Positions 8,816 to 14,352 are shown, numbered from the stretch's first letter. The stretch: 14,352 nucleotides of DNA from a bacterium (GCA_021807065.1 JAKAPO010000030.1:1-14352); one strand, 5' to 3'. Notes: a model not told the origin generated them from the letters alone. Numbers and translations: made by a program.

Positions 8816-8836
8816 GGAGGCAGTAACCCTGGTCGA
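8808..8836 (-). promoter_or_regulatory. Possible divergent promoter of the hydrolase
   Basis: On the minus strand, TCGACC (8831-8836) and TATACA (8808-8813) are 17 bases apart. Each is a four-to-five-of-six match to the sigma70 consensus. It would start transcription about ten bases before the hydrolase ATG. Its -10 physically overlaps the -10 of the opposite promoter, so the two could not be occupied at once. Confidence 0.3.
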
Positions 8837-8848
8837 CTAGGCGACCAG
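8829..8848 (+). promoter_or_regulatory. Leader hairpin of the histone-like gene
   Basis: CTGGTCG (8829-8835) pairs perfectly with CGACCAG (8842-8848) around a six-base loop. It lies at the start of the predicted transcript, just before the AAAGGA ribosome site (8851-8856). It could stabilise the mRNA or act as an operator in DNA form; the sequence does not decide which. Confidence 0.5.
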
Positions 8849-8868
8849 AGAAAGGATAGTTGCACAGA

Positions 8869-9039
8869 ATGGCAGCTAAGAGACGGAGAAAGAAAGCCGC
8901 TTCAAAGGCGGCAGCTCCGAAGAAAGCGCGCCGCAAACGCGCCCGTAAGGGCGGAGCGCGCAAGGCCACGCGCCGTAAGGCAGCGCGCAAGGGTGCGCGC
9001 AAAGCCACGCGTCGCCGTCGCCGGAAGAAAGCCGCCTAG
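8869..9039 (+). CDS. Histone H1-like Lys/Arg/Ala-rich DNA-binding protein
   Basis: A 56-residue protein with 14 Lys, 17 Arg and 17 Ala, no acidic and no aromatic residue. It contains two copies of ARKATRR (30-36 and 43-49) inside a KG(G)ARKATRR repeat. Such composition is typical of bacterial histone H1-like nucleoproteins (Hc1/Hc2 and related tails) that bind DNA or RNA by charge; the role here is inferred from composition only. The gene is supported by a promoter, a leader hairpin, an AAAGGA ribosome site 12 bases before the ATG, and two strong terminators directly downstream. That set of signals is the main reason to accept it despite its low complexity. A ribosomal-protein-like or RNA-binding role is the main alternative. 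It is monocistronic. Confidence 0.8.
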   Translation: MAAKRRRKKAASKAAAPKKARRKRARKGGARKATRRKAARKGARKATRRRRRKKAA

Positions 9040-9057
9040 CCTAAGCGCGGCTTTTTT
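9028..9057 (+). terminator. Intrinsic terminator overlapping the histone-like stop codon
   Basis: AAAGCCGC (9028-9035) pairs perfectly with GCGGCTTT (9047-9054) around an 11-base loop, ending in a six-T run (9052-9057). The upstream arm lies inside the last codons of the gene and the TAG sits in the loop. Confidence 0.8.
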
Positions 9058-9069
9058 CGTGCTACCAAT

Positions 9070-9105
9070 GCGAGTTGCGCGTCTGTCGCGCAACTCGCTT
9101 TCTTT
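9070..9105 (+). terminator. Second, tandem intrinsic terminator
   Basis: A perfect 12-base stem, GCGAGTTGCGCG (9070-9081) with CGCGCAACTCGC (9087-9098), has a five-base loop and is followed by TTTCTTT. The T-rich tract lies only on the plus-strand side, so it terminates rightward transcription. Together with the preceding hairpin it gives the small basic-protein gene a double stop. Confidence 0.85.
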
Positions 9106-9186
9106 CGTCCAGCGCGTTGTCGCGTCGGGGTTCGTGTACCCATAGGACGCGCCACCCACTCCCGGAACGAACGAACCCTTGATGCA

Positions 9187-10458
9187 CTATACGCTTCTAA
9201 TCACCGGCCGGGAAAGCCAGATGCCGGCGAGGGCGACCATGCAGACCGCGCCGGCAAGCACGAACATCCAATTGAGACCGATCCGTGATGCGATGGTGCC
9301 GTCGAGAAGTGCGCCCAGCGGTACCACGCCAATCGCGATCATCGTGTAGACGGAGATCGCGCGGCCGCGTACTTCGTCGGGGGCGAGCGTCTGGATGAGG
9401 ACGTTCGAAGCGCCGAGAAACGTCAGCGTTCCGAGGCCGATCAGGAAAAGCAGCGGTAGGGCGATCGCGAGCGTGGGAACGATGCCAAGCACGAGAACGC
9501 CACACGACATGAGCGCTCCGGCGAGGAACCAGAGATACGATCGGCGCTCGCGCTGAGCGAAATACGCCGTCGCAAGCGCACCGCCGAAGCCGCCCGCACC
9601 GATGGCGGCAACGGCCCAGCCGAGCCCCGCAGCGCCAGCATGAAGCTGATTGATAGCGTAAGCCGGGATCAACTGGCTGTACGGGCGCACCAGCAAGGCG
9701 GTTCCGATGAAGAACACGATGATCCAGCGCAGAATCGGGTGACGCGCCAAAAACACGATGCCCAAGCGCAGCGCCTGCCAGATCGATTCTCCGCGCTGCG
9801 CGACCGGTCGCGACGGGCGCATCATGATGACGGCGACCACCACTGCGAGCGTCATCACGGCGTTCGCGTAAAACGAGCCGCTCACGCCAACCCACAGGAT
9901 GAGCGCTCCCGCCAGTGCGGGCCCGATCACCGCGGGCGCGTTGAACGCGACCGAATTGAGGCCGATGGCGTTAGCGACGTACGCGCGGTCGACGAGAAAC
10001 GGTACCCAGCTCTGCCGCGAAGGTGAATCGAATGCGTTCGCCGCTGAGTTGATCGCAGATATCACGAGCAAGCTCGCGAGATTTAGTCGATTCAAACTTG
10101 AAAAAATTGCGAGGGCGAGCGCCGCGAGGGACATTGTCGTATTGGTGAAGACCAGCGTCGCGCGACGCGGAAACGTGTCGGCCACGACGCCGGCAAGCGG
10201 TGAGAGCAGCAACACGGGAATAGCGCGAGCCGCGCCGATGAAGCCTAAGTCGAGCGCCGCGCGGTGCGGCGAACCCGCCATCTGCGCGACGAAGAAACCC
10301 ATAGCCGTGAACTGCATCCACGTTCCGAGATTGGAGATCATCAGACCGACCCACAACAGCCGAAAGTCGCGGTACCGCAACGCCGCAAGCAGCGGCGCGC
10401 GCTTCGGCAGCGGACGCTCGATCACGCGTTGGCCGCTTGACAGATCAATGCCGCGCAT
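9187..10458 (-). CDS. Major facilitator superfamily exporter (MFS_3/EntS-like)
   Basis: A roughly 423-residue inner-membrane protein with about twelve hydrophobic segments. The N-terminal RDFRLLWVGLMISNLGTWMQ, the loop 2-3 motif DTFPRR, and the FDSPSRQSWVPFLV...NAIGLNS...GPALAG stretch after TM4 are typical of the MFS_3 group, which includes the enterobactin exporter EntS and many drug exporters. Proton-coupled efflux of a small molecule is likely; the substrate is unknown. Two starts are possible: ATG at 10458, inside the upstream kinase gene, or GTG at 10425, whose bases overlap the kinase stop as GTGA. The second is the typical coupled arrangement and would shorten the protein by 11 residues. 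Neither has a clear Shine-Dalgarno site. Confidence 0.88.
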   Translation of the reverse strand: MRGIDLSSGQRVIERPLPKRAPLLAALRYRDFRLLWVGLMISNLGTWMQFTAMGFFVAQMAGSPHRAALDLGFIGAARAIPVLLLSPLAGVVADTFPRRATLVFTNTTMSLAALALAIFSSLNRLNLASLLVISAINSAANAFDSPSRQSWVPFLVDRAYVANAIGLNSVAFNAPAVIGPALAGALILWVGVSGSFYANAVMTLAVVVAVIMMRPSRPVAQRGESIWQALRLGIVFLARHPILRWIIVFFIGTALLVRPYSQLIPAYAINQLHAGAAGLGWAVAAIGAGGFGGALATAYFAQRERRSYLWFLAGALMSCGVLVLGIVPTLAIALPLLFLIGLGTLTFLGASNVLIQTLAPDEVRGRAISVYTMIAIGVVPLGALLDGTIASRIGLNWMFVLAGAVCMVALAGIWLSRPVIRSV

Positions 10459-11057
10459 AGCTCGTGGCCGAGTTGCGCGGTGTCGAGGCCGAGATCGTAC
10501 TCGTTCGGGTCGCCGAACGCGACCTTGTAGGCGTCACGCAGGTAGGCTCGGCGAGCGGCATCGACGCGTTCGACCTCGTCGGTTGCCGTCTTGCGATCGA
10601 TGGCGTGCAGCTGCGCGACGTACTCGATACGCCACGCCTTGGGCGCATGGAGGAAGACGCGCAGCACGTCGGGACGTTTTCCCAAGATCGCGCCCGCTCC
10701 TCGCCCGAGGATAACCACGCGCCCGCGCGCGGCGTATTCGAGCACGGCATTGCGAACTTCCATAACGTATCGCTCCTCGAGCGCCGCAGAGAGACTGGGA
10801 ATCGCCAACTCCGGAGTTCCTCGTTCCAGACCCGCCAGCATGCGCTCGCCGACCGACCGTCGCGTGTCCTCCGCCGCCTCGGCATCCTGCTGAGAGATCT
10901 CGAGCCGCTGTGCGACGACGAAGGGAAGTTGTTCGTCGACCACTTCGTAGCCCAGAAGACGCGCGGCGCGGTTTCCGACGGCGGTTCCGCCCGCCCCATA
11001 CTCGTTCGAAACGGTAACGATCGTTCGCGCCACGCAACCGGCTTCTAGCCGAAGCAT
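10422..11057 (-). CDS. Cytidylate kinase-like P-loop protein
   Basis: A 211-residue protein of the cytidylate-kinase-like group (Cytidylate_kin_2 type). The phosphate-binding loop SNEYGAGGTAVG is at 17-28, GRGAGAIL at 118-125, and the Arg/Tyr-rich DAARRAYLRDAYKVAFGD...YDLGLDT block at 166-192 is characteristic of this branch. The phosphate acceptor of most members is unproven, so CMP need not be the substrate. The frame stays open up to 11279, but that part is antisense to the ABC ATPase relic and Arg-rich. I choose the ATG at 11057; a GTG at 11033, directly before the first beta strand, is the alternative. It is the first gene of an operon with the MFS exporter. Its start is only 15 bases from the start of the divergent ABC relic. 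Confidence 0.82.
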   Translation of the reverse strand: MLRLEAGCVARTIVTVSNEYGAGGTAVGNRAARLLGYEVVDEQLPFVVAQRLEISQQDAEAAEDTRRSVGERMLAGLERGTPELAIPSLSAALEERYVMEVRNAVLEYAARGRVVILGRGAGAILGKRPDVLRVFLHAPKAWRIEYVAQLHAIDRKTATDEVERVDAARRAYLRDAYKVAFGDPNEYDLGLDTAQLGHELCAALICQAANA

Positions 11058-11072
11058 GTTGAATACTGCGCT

Positions 11073-11324
11073 GTGCCGATCATCGAGACGCGCGACTTGC
11101 GCAAGGTGTTCCGAGCGGTACGCCGCGCGCCTGGGGCGTTCGGCGCCTGCGCACGCTCTTCTCGCGCGATTACGAAGAGCGCGTTGCCGTCGCGGGAGCG
11201 ACGATGACTGTCGAGCGAGCGTTATGCGCTGGAGGACGTGAGCATCGAGGAGCCGGATTTGGAGTCTATCATCCACCACATCTACGTTGAAGGTTATCAG
11301 CAGTATCAGGAGGCTGGAGTGTGA
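11073..11324 (+). pseudogene. Relic of an ABC-transporter ATPase (internal deletion and frameshift)
   Basis: From GTG at 11073 the reading VPIIETRDLRKVFR matches the first strand of ABC-2-type exporter ATPases. After a one-base frameshift near 11146 it continues as LRTLFSRDYEERVAVAGATMTVER, the family's usual lead-in to the Walker A strand. At about 11213-11222 the sequence jumps, without Walker A, signature motif or Walker B, into another frame reading RYALEDVSIEEPDLESIIHHIY and ending at TGA 11322-11324. That resembles the C-terminal tail of the same ATPase family. Roughly two thirds of the gene is missing. A repeated AGCG at the join (GAGCGAGCG) suggests deletion by short homology. The family assignment rests on motif memory, not a search. 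An assembly collapse is the alternative. Confidence 0.65.
11308..11313 (+). promoter_or_regulatory. Ribosome-binding site of the gamma-carbonic-anhydrase-like gene
   Basis: A perfect AGGAGG lies seven bases before GTG at 11321. It decides the start of the downstream gene, whose first codon overlaps the ABC relic's stop as GTGA. Confidence 0.75.
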
Positions 11325-11845
11325 TTTTCTCGAGCCAAAACAAGAAGCCGCAGGTCCACGAAAGCGCTTATGTCGCTCCGACCGCGGTGGTCAGCGGCGA
11401 CGTGACGATCGGCGCAGGGTGTGCCATCCTTCACGGAGCGATCCTCACTTCGGAGGGCGCGCCGATCGAGATCGGCGAGGGTTGCGTCGTGATGGAGCAC
11501 GCCGTCGTTCGTGCAACGTCGAAGCCGGTAAAGATCGGCAACCACGTGGTCATCGCACCTCATGCCAGCGTCGTGGACGCTTCGTTGCCGGACGATTCGG
11601 GGATTCCGGCCGGTGCCGCCCAAGGAGAGAACGCGCGCGCGCGCAACGCACAGACCTACGCCGCGTTCTTACGCAAGGCACACGCTGCCGATGCGGAGGA
11701 ACAGCGCGCAAAGCCGGTTGTGCCTCCGAGATTGTCGGCGCAGAAGAGCATCGAAGTCCAGGGCGTCGATAGCGCGATGATGCAGGAACTCGCCGAGCTG
11801 GAGCATCGCCGCCAAGAAGCGTTGCGCAAACAACGCGGCAAGTAG
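11321..11845 (+). CDS. Gamma-carbonic-anhydrase-like hexapeptide-repeat protein, shortened
   Basis: A 174-residue left-handed beta-helix protein. Residues 12-85 show hexapeptide turns typical of the gamma-carbonic anhydrase/YrdA group (AVVSGDVTIGAGC, PIEIGEGCVVMEHAVV, VKIGNHVVIAPHASVV). His60 and His81 sit where two zinc ligands of the Cam enzyme fall; the third ligand position, five residues after His81, is Asp86. Right there the chain passes to SLPDDSGIPAGA, which in Cam-like proteins comes only after one or two further coils. An in-frame loss of about 35-40 residues is therefore likely, and catalysis as a carbonic anhydrase is doubtful. The Ala/Glu/Arg-rich C-terminus (115-174) is probably helical. 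Translation was coupled to the former ABC ATPase gene. Confidence 0.75.
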   Translation: MIFSSQNKKPQVHESAYVAPTAVVSGDVTIGAGCAILHGAILTSEGAPIEIGEGCVVMEHAVVRATSKPVKIGNHVVIAPHASVVDASLPDDSGIPAGAAQGENARARNAQTYAAFLRKAHAADAEEQRAKPVVPPRLSAQKSIEVQGVDSAMMQELAELEHRRQEALRKQRGK

Positions 11846-12042
11846 CCGCAGCCGGCCGCATCGCCATCCAGGGAGGATGGGCGAGCATTGCAGGTTACGT
11901 CCGCAACTTGACGCCCGGTGCGCGGGCGCTGTCCGAAGTCGTGAGATAGCGCACGGCTGCCGGTCTCTATGAAAAGCATCTTCCTACGAAAATCATAGCT
12001 ACTTCACATGCAGTCCGGTTTGATGCGGCATAATTGAAAACG
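11846..12042. other. Short intergenic region with a possible coding relic
   Basis: No intact gene. A plus-strand frame open from before 11848 to TAG at 11947-11949 reads GRIAIQGGWASIAGYVRNL... and looks like the tail of a real protein, with mixed composition unlike the Arg-rich shadows. It has no start of its own outside the upstream gene and I cannot assign a family. A weak CCATCC/GGATGG hairpin near 11864-11880 lacks a T-run. A CATAAT box lies at 12029-12034. Confidence 0.35.
12029..12034 (+). promoter_or_regulatory. Candidate -10 box of the cytochrome gene
   Basis: CATAAT matches TATAAT at five of six positions and ends eight bases before the ATG at 12043. Transcription would start at or next to the start codon, implying a leaderless mRNA, in line with the absence of a Shine-Dalgarno site. 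A TTCACA at 12003-12008 resembles a -35 but is 20 bases away, which is too far for a standard promoter. Confidence 0.3.
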
Positions 12043-12607
12043 ATGAGGCGCCTGATTTCTCGTCGATTCGGCCGGCATGGTGCGACGTATGCCGTTGTCG
12101 GGTTCCTCGCGGCGGCGCTCCCATCGCTGCCGGCACAGGCCCTGCCGGCGTTCTCGCAGGCGTACGGCGTGCCGTGCTCGGTCTGCCACAGTGTTCCGCC
12201 CCAGTTGAATGCGTACGGGCGATACATCCAGCGCACCGGATACGCGGCACTCAGCCGGGATCTTTTGAAGGAGCATACGCCACTCACGTTCAGCGCGCAG
12301 CCGGCGACCGATACGAGCAGCGGCAGCGGGCAGATCGAACCTGACGTAGCCGTTCACGCGGCCGGATACTTGAGTCCCGACATCACGTTCCACATCCACC
12401 AGTGGATCGATCAACATCGCCAGCCGGGCGGGCTGGACACGTTCCAATTCGCCTACAACGCGCTTTTCAAAGGGTACGGACACCTCTTCCTCGGCAAGCT
12501 CTCGAATCTACCGGCTCCCGCACCGTTCAGCAATCAGTGGACGCTCGCGCCCTACGCCTCTGCAGAGATGCAGGTTGGCGAGCACATGTATCAAGACTCC
12601 CCTTACG
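12043..12607 (+). pseudogene. c-type cytochrome/outer-membrane-like protein, 5' part, cut by a recombinase element
   Basis: Reading from ATG 12043 (an in-frame TTG at 12034 is also possible), the protein begins with a basic N-terminus and a hydrophobic signal peptide, with likely cleavage after PAQA. A heme-binding CSVCH follows (Cys45, Cys48, His49) in the context AYGVPCSVCHSVPPQLNAYG. This N-terminal pattern is familiar from periplasm-exported proteins with a single CxxCH and a following beta-strand-rich, possibly barrel-forming region. The region from about residue 80 shows alternating strands such as DVAVHAAGYLSPDITFHIHQW. After about residue 188 (SPYA) the frame enters the element and changes to Arg-rich sequence, stopping at 12711. 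Only the first part of the gene is here. Its remainder should lie beyond the other end of the element. Confidence 0.72.
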
Positions 12608-14257
12608 CAAAAGGTAACTTTTGCCGTCGCCGCCTTGGCCGCTCCCAGATGGCGGCATTGGGCCGTTGCCGTCTCCGGGGTCGCCTGGGATGGGAATCGA
12701 GTGCCGAATGACGATCGTATCGTCGCCGACCAGCACTTCCTTCACCAGGAGCCGCGCGATTCGCTGACGATCCTGAATATCCAAAGTGTCAGCGGCTTCG
12801 CGCAATCGCGCAAGAAATGCTGCAAGCGTTTCAGCGAGCCGCAGATATGCAGCACGGTTTGCGACCTGATCGACGACCGATTGCAACTCCGAGCGGCTTG
12901 CGTTTTCGCGCTGCCGTAGAGTCGGCATTCGCTGGCGCAACTCATCAAGCGACAGAAGGTCTTCCTGAAACGCCGTCATCAGCCGATCCATGCTCTTTCG
13001 GATACGTGTTAGTTCGCGGCGTAGAACGTCCTCGCGACGTTTGGTCGGAGCGGTATCTCGCGCGGCGACCAAGCGACGATCGAGCTCCTCCTGGATGAGA
13101 CTGGGGTTCTCGAGGAGTTTAACGATCTCACTCCAGACGACCGCGTCCAGGACGTCTTGGCGCACGGCGCGATTGTCACACACGGGGCCGCCAAGGTGGC
13201 GCCACGCATCAGAGCCGAGGCATTTGTAGTAATGAATCATGCGTGCGGTCGATCGCGTCGACGTGCGCGATAGGGCGTAGCCGCATTTGCTGCAAGACAC
13301 GAGGCCTTGCACGATGCTCGGTGCTATGGTGCGGCGCGGCGCATGAACCTTGTTGTGCACCAGCAGCTCTTGGGCAAGCGCGAAGGTCTCGTCGCTGACA
13401 ATGGGCGGCACCGCGATTTCGATCCATTCAGCCCTTGGACGCTCGTGGCCAACGCTGTTACGTTGGGCGATGCCGCCGCGCCGGCGCAGTGGCCGTGTGA
13501 GCTTGATGCGCTGCCGCTGGGCCGCCCGAGTCTTGCCAAAGCACGCCGTCCCCTTGTAGGCCGGGTTGCGCAGCATTGCCCAAGTTGTCGAACGCCCCCA
13601 CCGCGTCGTCTGCTTACGCGTCGGCACACCTCGCTCGTTGAGCAGACGGGTGATGGCGCCGATGCTCATGTTCTTTACCGTGTAGCTCTCGTAAACCATC
13701 CGGACCACCGCCGCCTCCGCCTCGATAACCTCGTAATACGCGGCAGAATCGTCGCTTTTGCGCACGTAATGATAGCCGTAAGGTGCCCCACTCAAGACGC
13801 TGACCTCACCTTGGCGAGCGCGGTGACGCTTACCGCGGCGGGATCGTTCGAGGATCTGTGCGCGTTCGTACTCGGCGATCATTCCCTGAAACTGCACCAG
13901 CAGCTGATCTTCGGGAGTCTCCGTTTGCGGAGCTTTGAGGAAAATCGTCTCCACACCGTGTCGGGCAAGCTCCTCCATGAGCAGCACCTGATAGGCGTAT
14001 TTCCGGCTCAACCGATCTGGCGAATGAACCAGCACCGCTTGGATCTGCCCTTCTGCCGCAAGATCGCGCAGTCTCTCAAGACCTGGGCGAATGAGACTCG
14101 CGCCGCTGAATCCCTCGTCCTGGATGATCAACTCTTCGGGAACACTGTAGCCGTGAGTTCCCGAAAACTCAACCAACGCAGCGGTCTGACTCGCGATGGT
14201 GTTTTCCTCTCGCTGCTTGTCCGACGAAACGCGGGCATAGATCGCTGCAGTCTTCAT
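12527..14257 (-). CDS. Large serine recombinase (site-specific integrase)
   Basis: A 576-residue DNA recombinase. The N-terminal resolvase domain (about 1-150) has the catalytic serine in YARVSS (Ser11), the DEGFSGA segment near 47-53, SPDRLSRK near 79-86, and the long EYERAQILERSRRGK helix. A Recombinase domain (PYGYHYV..., about 155-260) follows, then a zinc ribbon with CSKC near 322-325 and cysteines near 346 and 360, and a coiled-coil segment around 400-490. An ATAGGAG ribosome site touches the first ATG (14263) but lies six bases from the second (14257), so I choose 14257. The last ~25 codons and the stop are the antisense of the interrupted cytochrome gene; the true element-encoded part ends at about 12607-12624. 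A Pro/Gly/Ser-rich stretch precedes this tail. The enzyme is otherwise full-length and looks active. Confidence 0.92.
   Translation of the reverse strand: MKTAAIYARVSSDKQREENTIASQTAALVEFSGTHGYSVPEELIIQDEGFSGASLIRPGLERLRDLAAEGQIQAVLVHSPDRLSRKYAYQVLLMEELARHGVETIFLKAPQTETPEDQLLVQFQGMIAEYERAQILERSRRGKRHRARQGEVSVLSGAPYGYHYVRKSDDSAAYYEVIEAEAAVVRMVYESYTVKNMSIGAITRLLNERGVPTRKQTTRWGRSTTWAMLRNPAYKGTACFGKTRAAQRQRIKLTRPLRRRGGIAQRNSVGHERPRAEWIEIAVPPIVSDETFALAQELLVHNKVHAPRRTIAPSIVQGLVSCSKCGYALSRTSTRSTARMIHYYKCLGSDAWRHLGGPVCDNRAVRQDVLDAVVWSEIVKLLENPSLIQEELDRRLVAARDTAPTKRREDVLRRELTRIRKSMDRLMTAFQEDLLSLDELRQRMPTLRQRENASRSELQSVVDQVANRAAYLRLAETLAAFLARLREAADTLDIQDRQRIARLLVKEVLVGDDTIVIRHSIPIPGDPGDGNGPMPPSGSGQGGDGKSYLLRKGSLDTCARQPASLQRRRARASTDC
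12607..12624. repeat. Imperfect palindrome at the element/host junction (candidate attachment core)
   Basis: GCAAAAG (12607-12613) and CTTTTGC (12618-12624) are perfect inverted arms around GTAA. Read as one 18-base palindrome it has a single mismatched pair and a central TA. Its position exactly at the host/element boundary suggests the recombinase crossover site; it is part of the recombinase reading frame. Confidence 0.5.
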
Positions 14258-14263
14258 GCTCAT

Positions 14264-14268
14264 CTCCT
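14264..14268 (-). promoter_or_regulatory. Ribosome-binding site deciding the recombinase start
   Basis: AGGAG (minus strand) is directly adjacent to the ATG at 14263, too close to use, but six bases before the ATG at 14257, which is ideal spacing. The shorter protein starting MKTAAIYARVSS is therefore preferred. Confidence 0.7.
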
Positions 14269-14269
14269 A

Positions 14270-14352
14270 TCAATCCCGACGGATCGCCTCTAGCACGAGC
14301 GCGATCGGGGACAAGGATCTCATAGGCTTGCTGGAGCTTCGTGACGAGCAGA
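14270..14352 (-). other. Possible 3' end of a gene upstream of the recombinase
   Basis: On the minus strand a frame open from the window edge reads ...SLSPIALVLEAIRRD and stops at TGA 14270-14272, 13 bases before the recombinase ATG. That spacing fits an upstream gene of the same operon. A second frame is also open to the edge and runs on into the recombinase gene, so 27 codons are too few to choose or to name a product. Confidence 0.3.

Larger units (their letters stand above)
12607..14352 (-). mobile_element. Serine-recombinase integrative element, right part outside the window
   Basis: The left boundary is inferred where the cytochrome reading frame stops making sense, at about 12607. The element carries the recombinase and, at its far side, at least the end of another possible frame; it runs off the window. 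By eye its sequence is less GC-rich than the flanking genes, in line with transfer. No cargo can be described from this window. Confidence 0.7.

Noticed and set aside
8793..9008. N-terminal extension of the alpha/beta hydrolase
   Set aside because: Its Arg/Ala/Leu-rich residues are just the reverse complement of the basic-protein gene and its leader; the hydrolase fold begins at the ATG at 8792.
9128..9178. Inverted repeat GGGTTCGT/ACGAACCC in the gap before the MFS gene end
   Set aside because: The 35-base loop and short arms make a weak structure, with no T-run for either strand; it is not a tRNA T-arm either.
11058..11279. N-terminal extension of the cytidylate-kinase-like protein
   Set aside because: It is Arg-rich, lacks any motif, and lies antisense to the recognisable ABC ATPase fragments.
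13307..14293. A 328-codon open frame on the plus strand
   Set aside because: It is fully antisense to the recombinase, whose motifs are unmistakable, and its own translation shows no family signature.
1..14352. CRISPR array, tRNA, rRNA or a defence island
   Set aside because: I saw no regularly spaced repeats, no cloverleaf or rRNA-like stretch, and the Lhr helicase and NUDIX pair fit housekeeping repair rather than a known defence cassette.

Overview
This is a 14.35 kb stretch of GC-rich bacterial chromosome, densely packed with short gaps. A lipoprotein with a lipobox, a signal-peptide c-type cytochrome resembling an outer-membrane protein, and an Lhr-type helicase point to a diderm, probably aerobic heterotroph. 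The style (many Ala/Arg codons, a tiny Lys/Arg/Ala-rich nucleoprotein, many GTG starts) would fit a poorly cultured lineage such as Eremiobacterota, but I cannot fix the taxonomy from sequence alone.

Layout. Bases 29-991 (-) hold a complete cysteine synthase, preceded by a roughly 310-base gap with a small hairpin but no gene. Bases 1305-1742 (+) encode a small lipoprotein that converges on a PaaH-type 3-hydroxyacyl-CoA dehydrogenase (1711-3273, -). Divergent from the latter is a translationally coupled pair: a NUDIX hydrolase (3295-3846) and an Lhr-family helicase (3843-8009). An alpha/beta hydrolase (7986-8792, -) converges on the helicase and diverges from a 56-residue histone-like basic protein (8869-9039, +). 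That gene has its own promoter, leader hairpin and two tandem intrinsic terminators. Bases 9187-11057 (-) hold an MFS exporter and a cytidylate-kinase-like protein in one operon.

The right third is eroded. Bases 11073-11324 are a relic of an ABC-transporter ATPase: its first ~48 codons (with a frameshift) are joined to its last ~34 codons, and the whole nucleotide-binding core is gone. Its stop overlaps the GTG start of a gamma-carbonic-anhydrase-like protein (11321-11845) that itself appears to lack one or two beta-helix coils. After a short gap, a c-type cytochrome/porin-like gene (from 12043) is cut near base 12607 by a serine-recombinase element. The recombinase (12527-14257, -) reads out of the element into the antisense strand of the cytochrome gene, which supplies its last ~25 codons and its stop. 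The element continues beyond the right edge.

I see no CRISPR array, tRNA or rRNA and no clear multi-gene defence system. The most noteworthy items are the self-contained histone-like gene unit, the ABC ATPase relic, and the recombinase/cytochrome junction with its 18-base imperfect palindrome. The remaining metabolic genes (cysteine synthesis, acyl-CoA/phenylacetate-type oxidation, nucleotide-sugar clean-up, DNA repair) look like ordinary chromosomal housekeeping.
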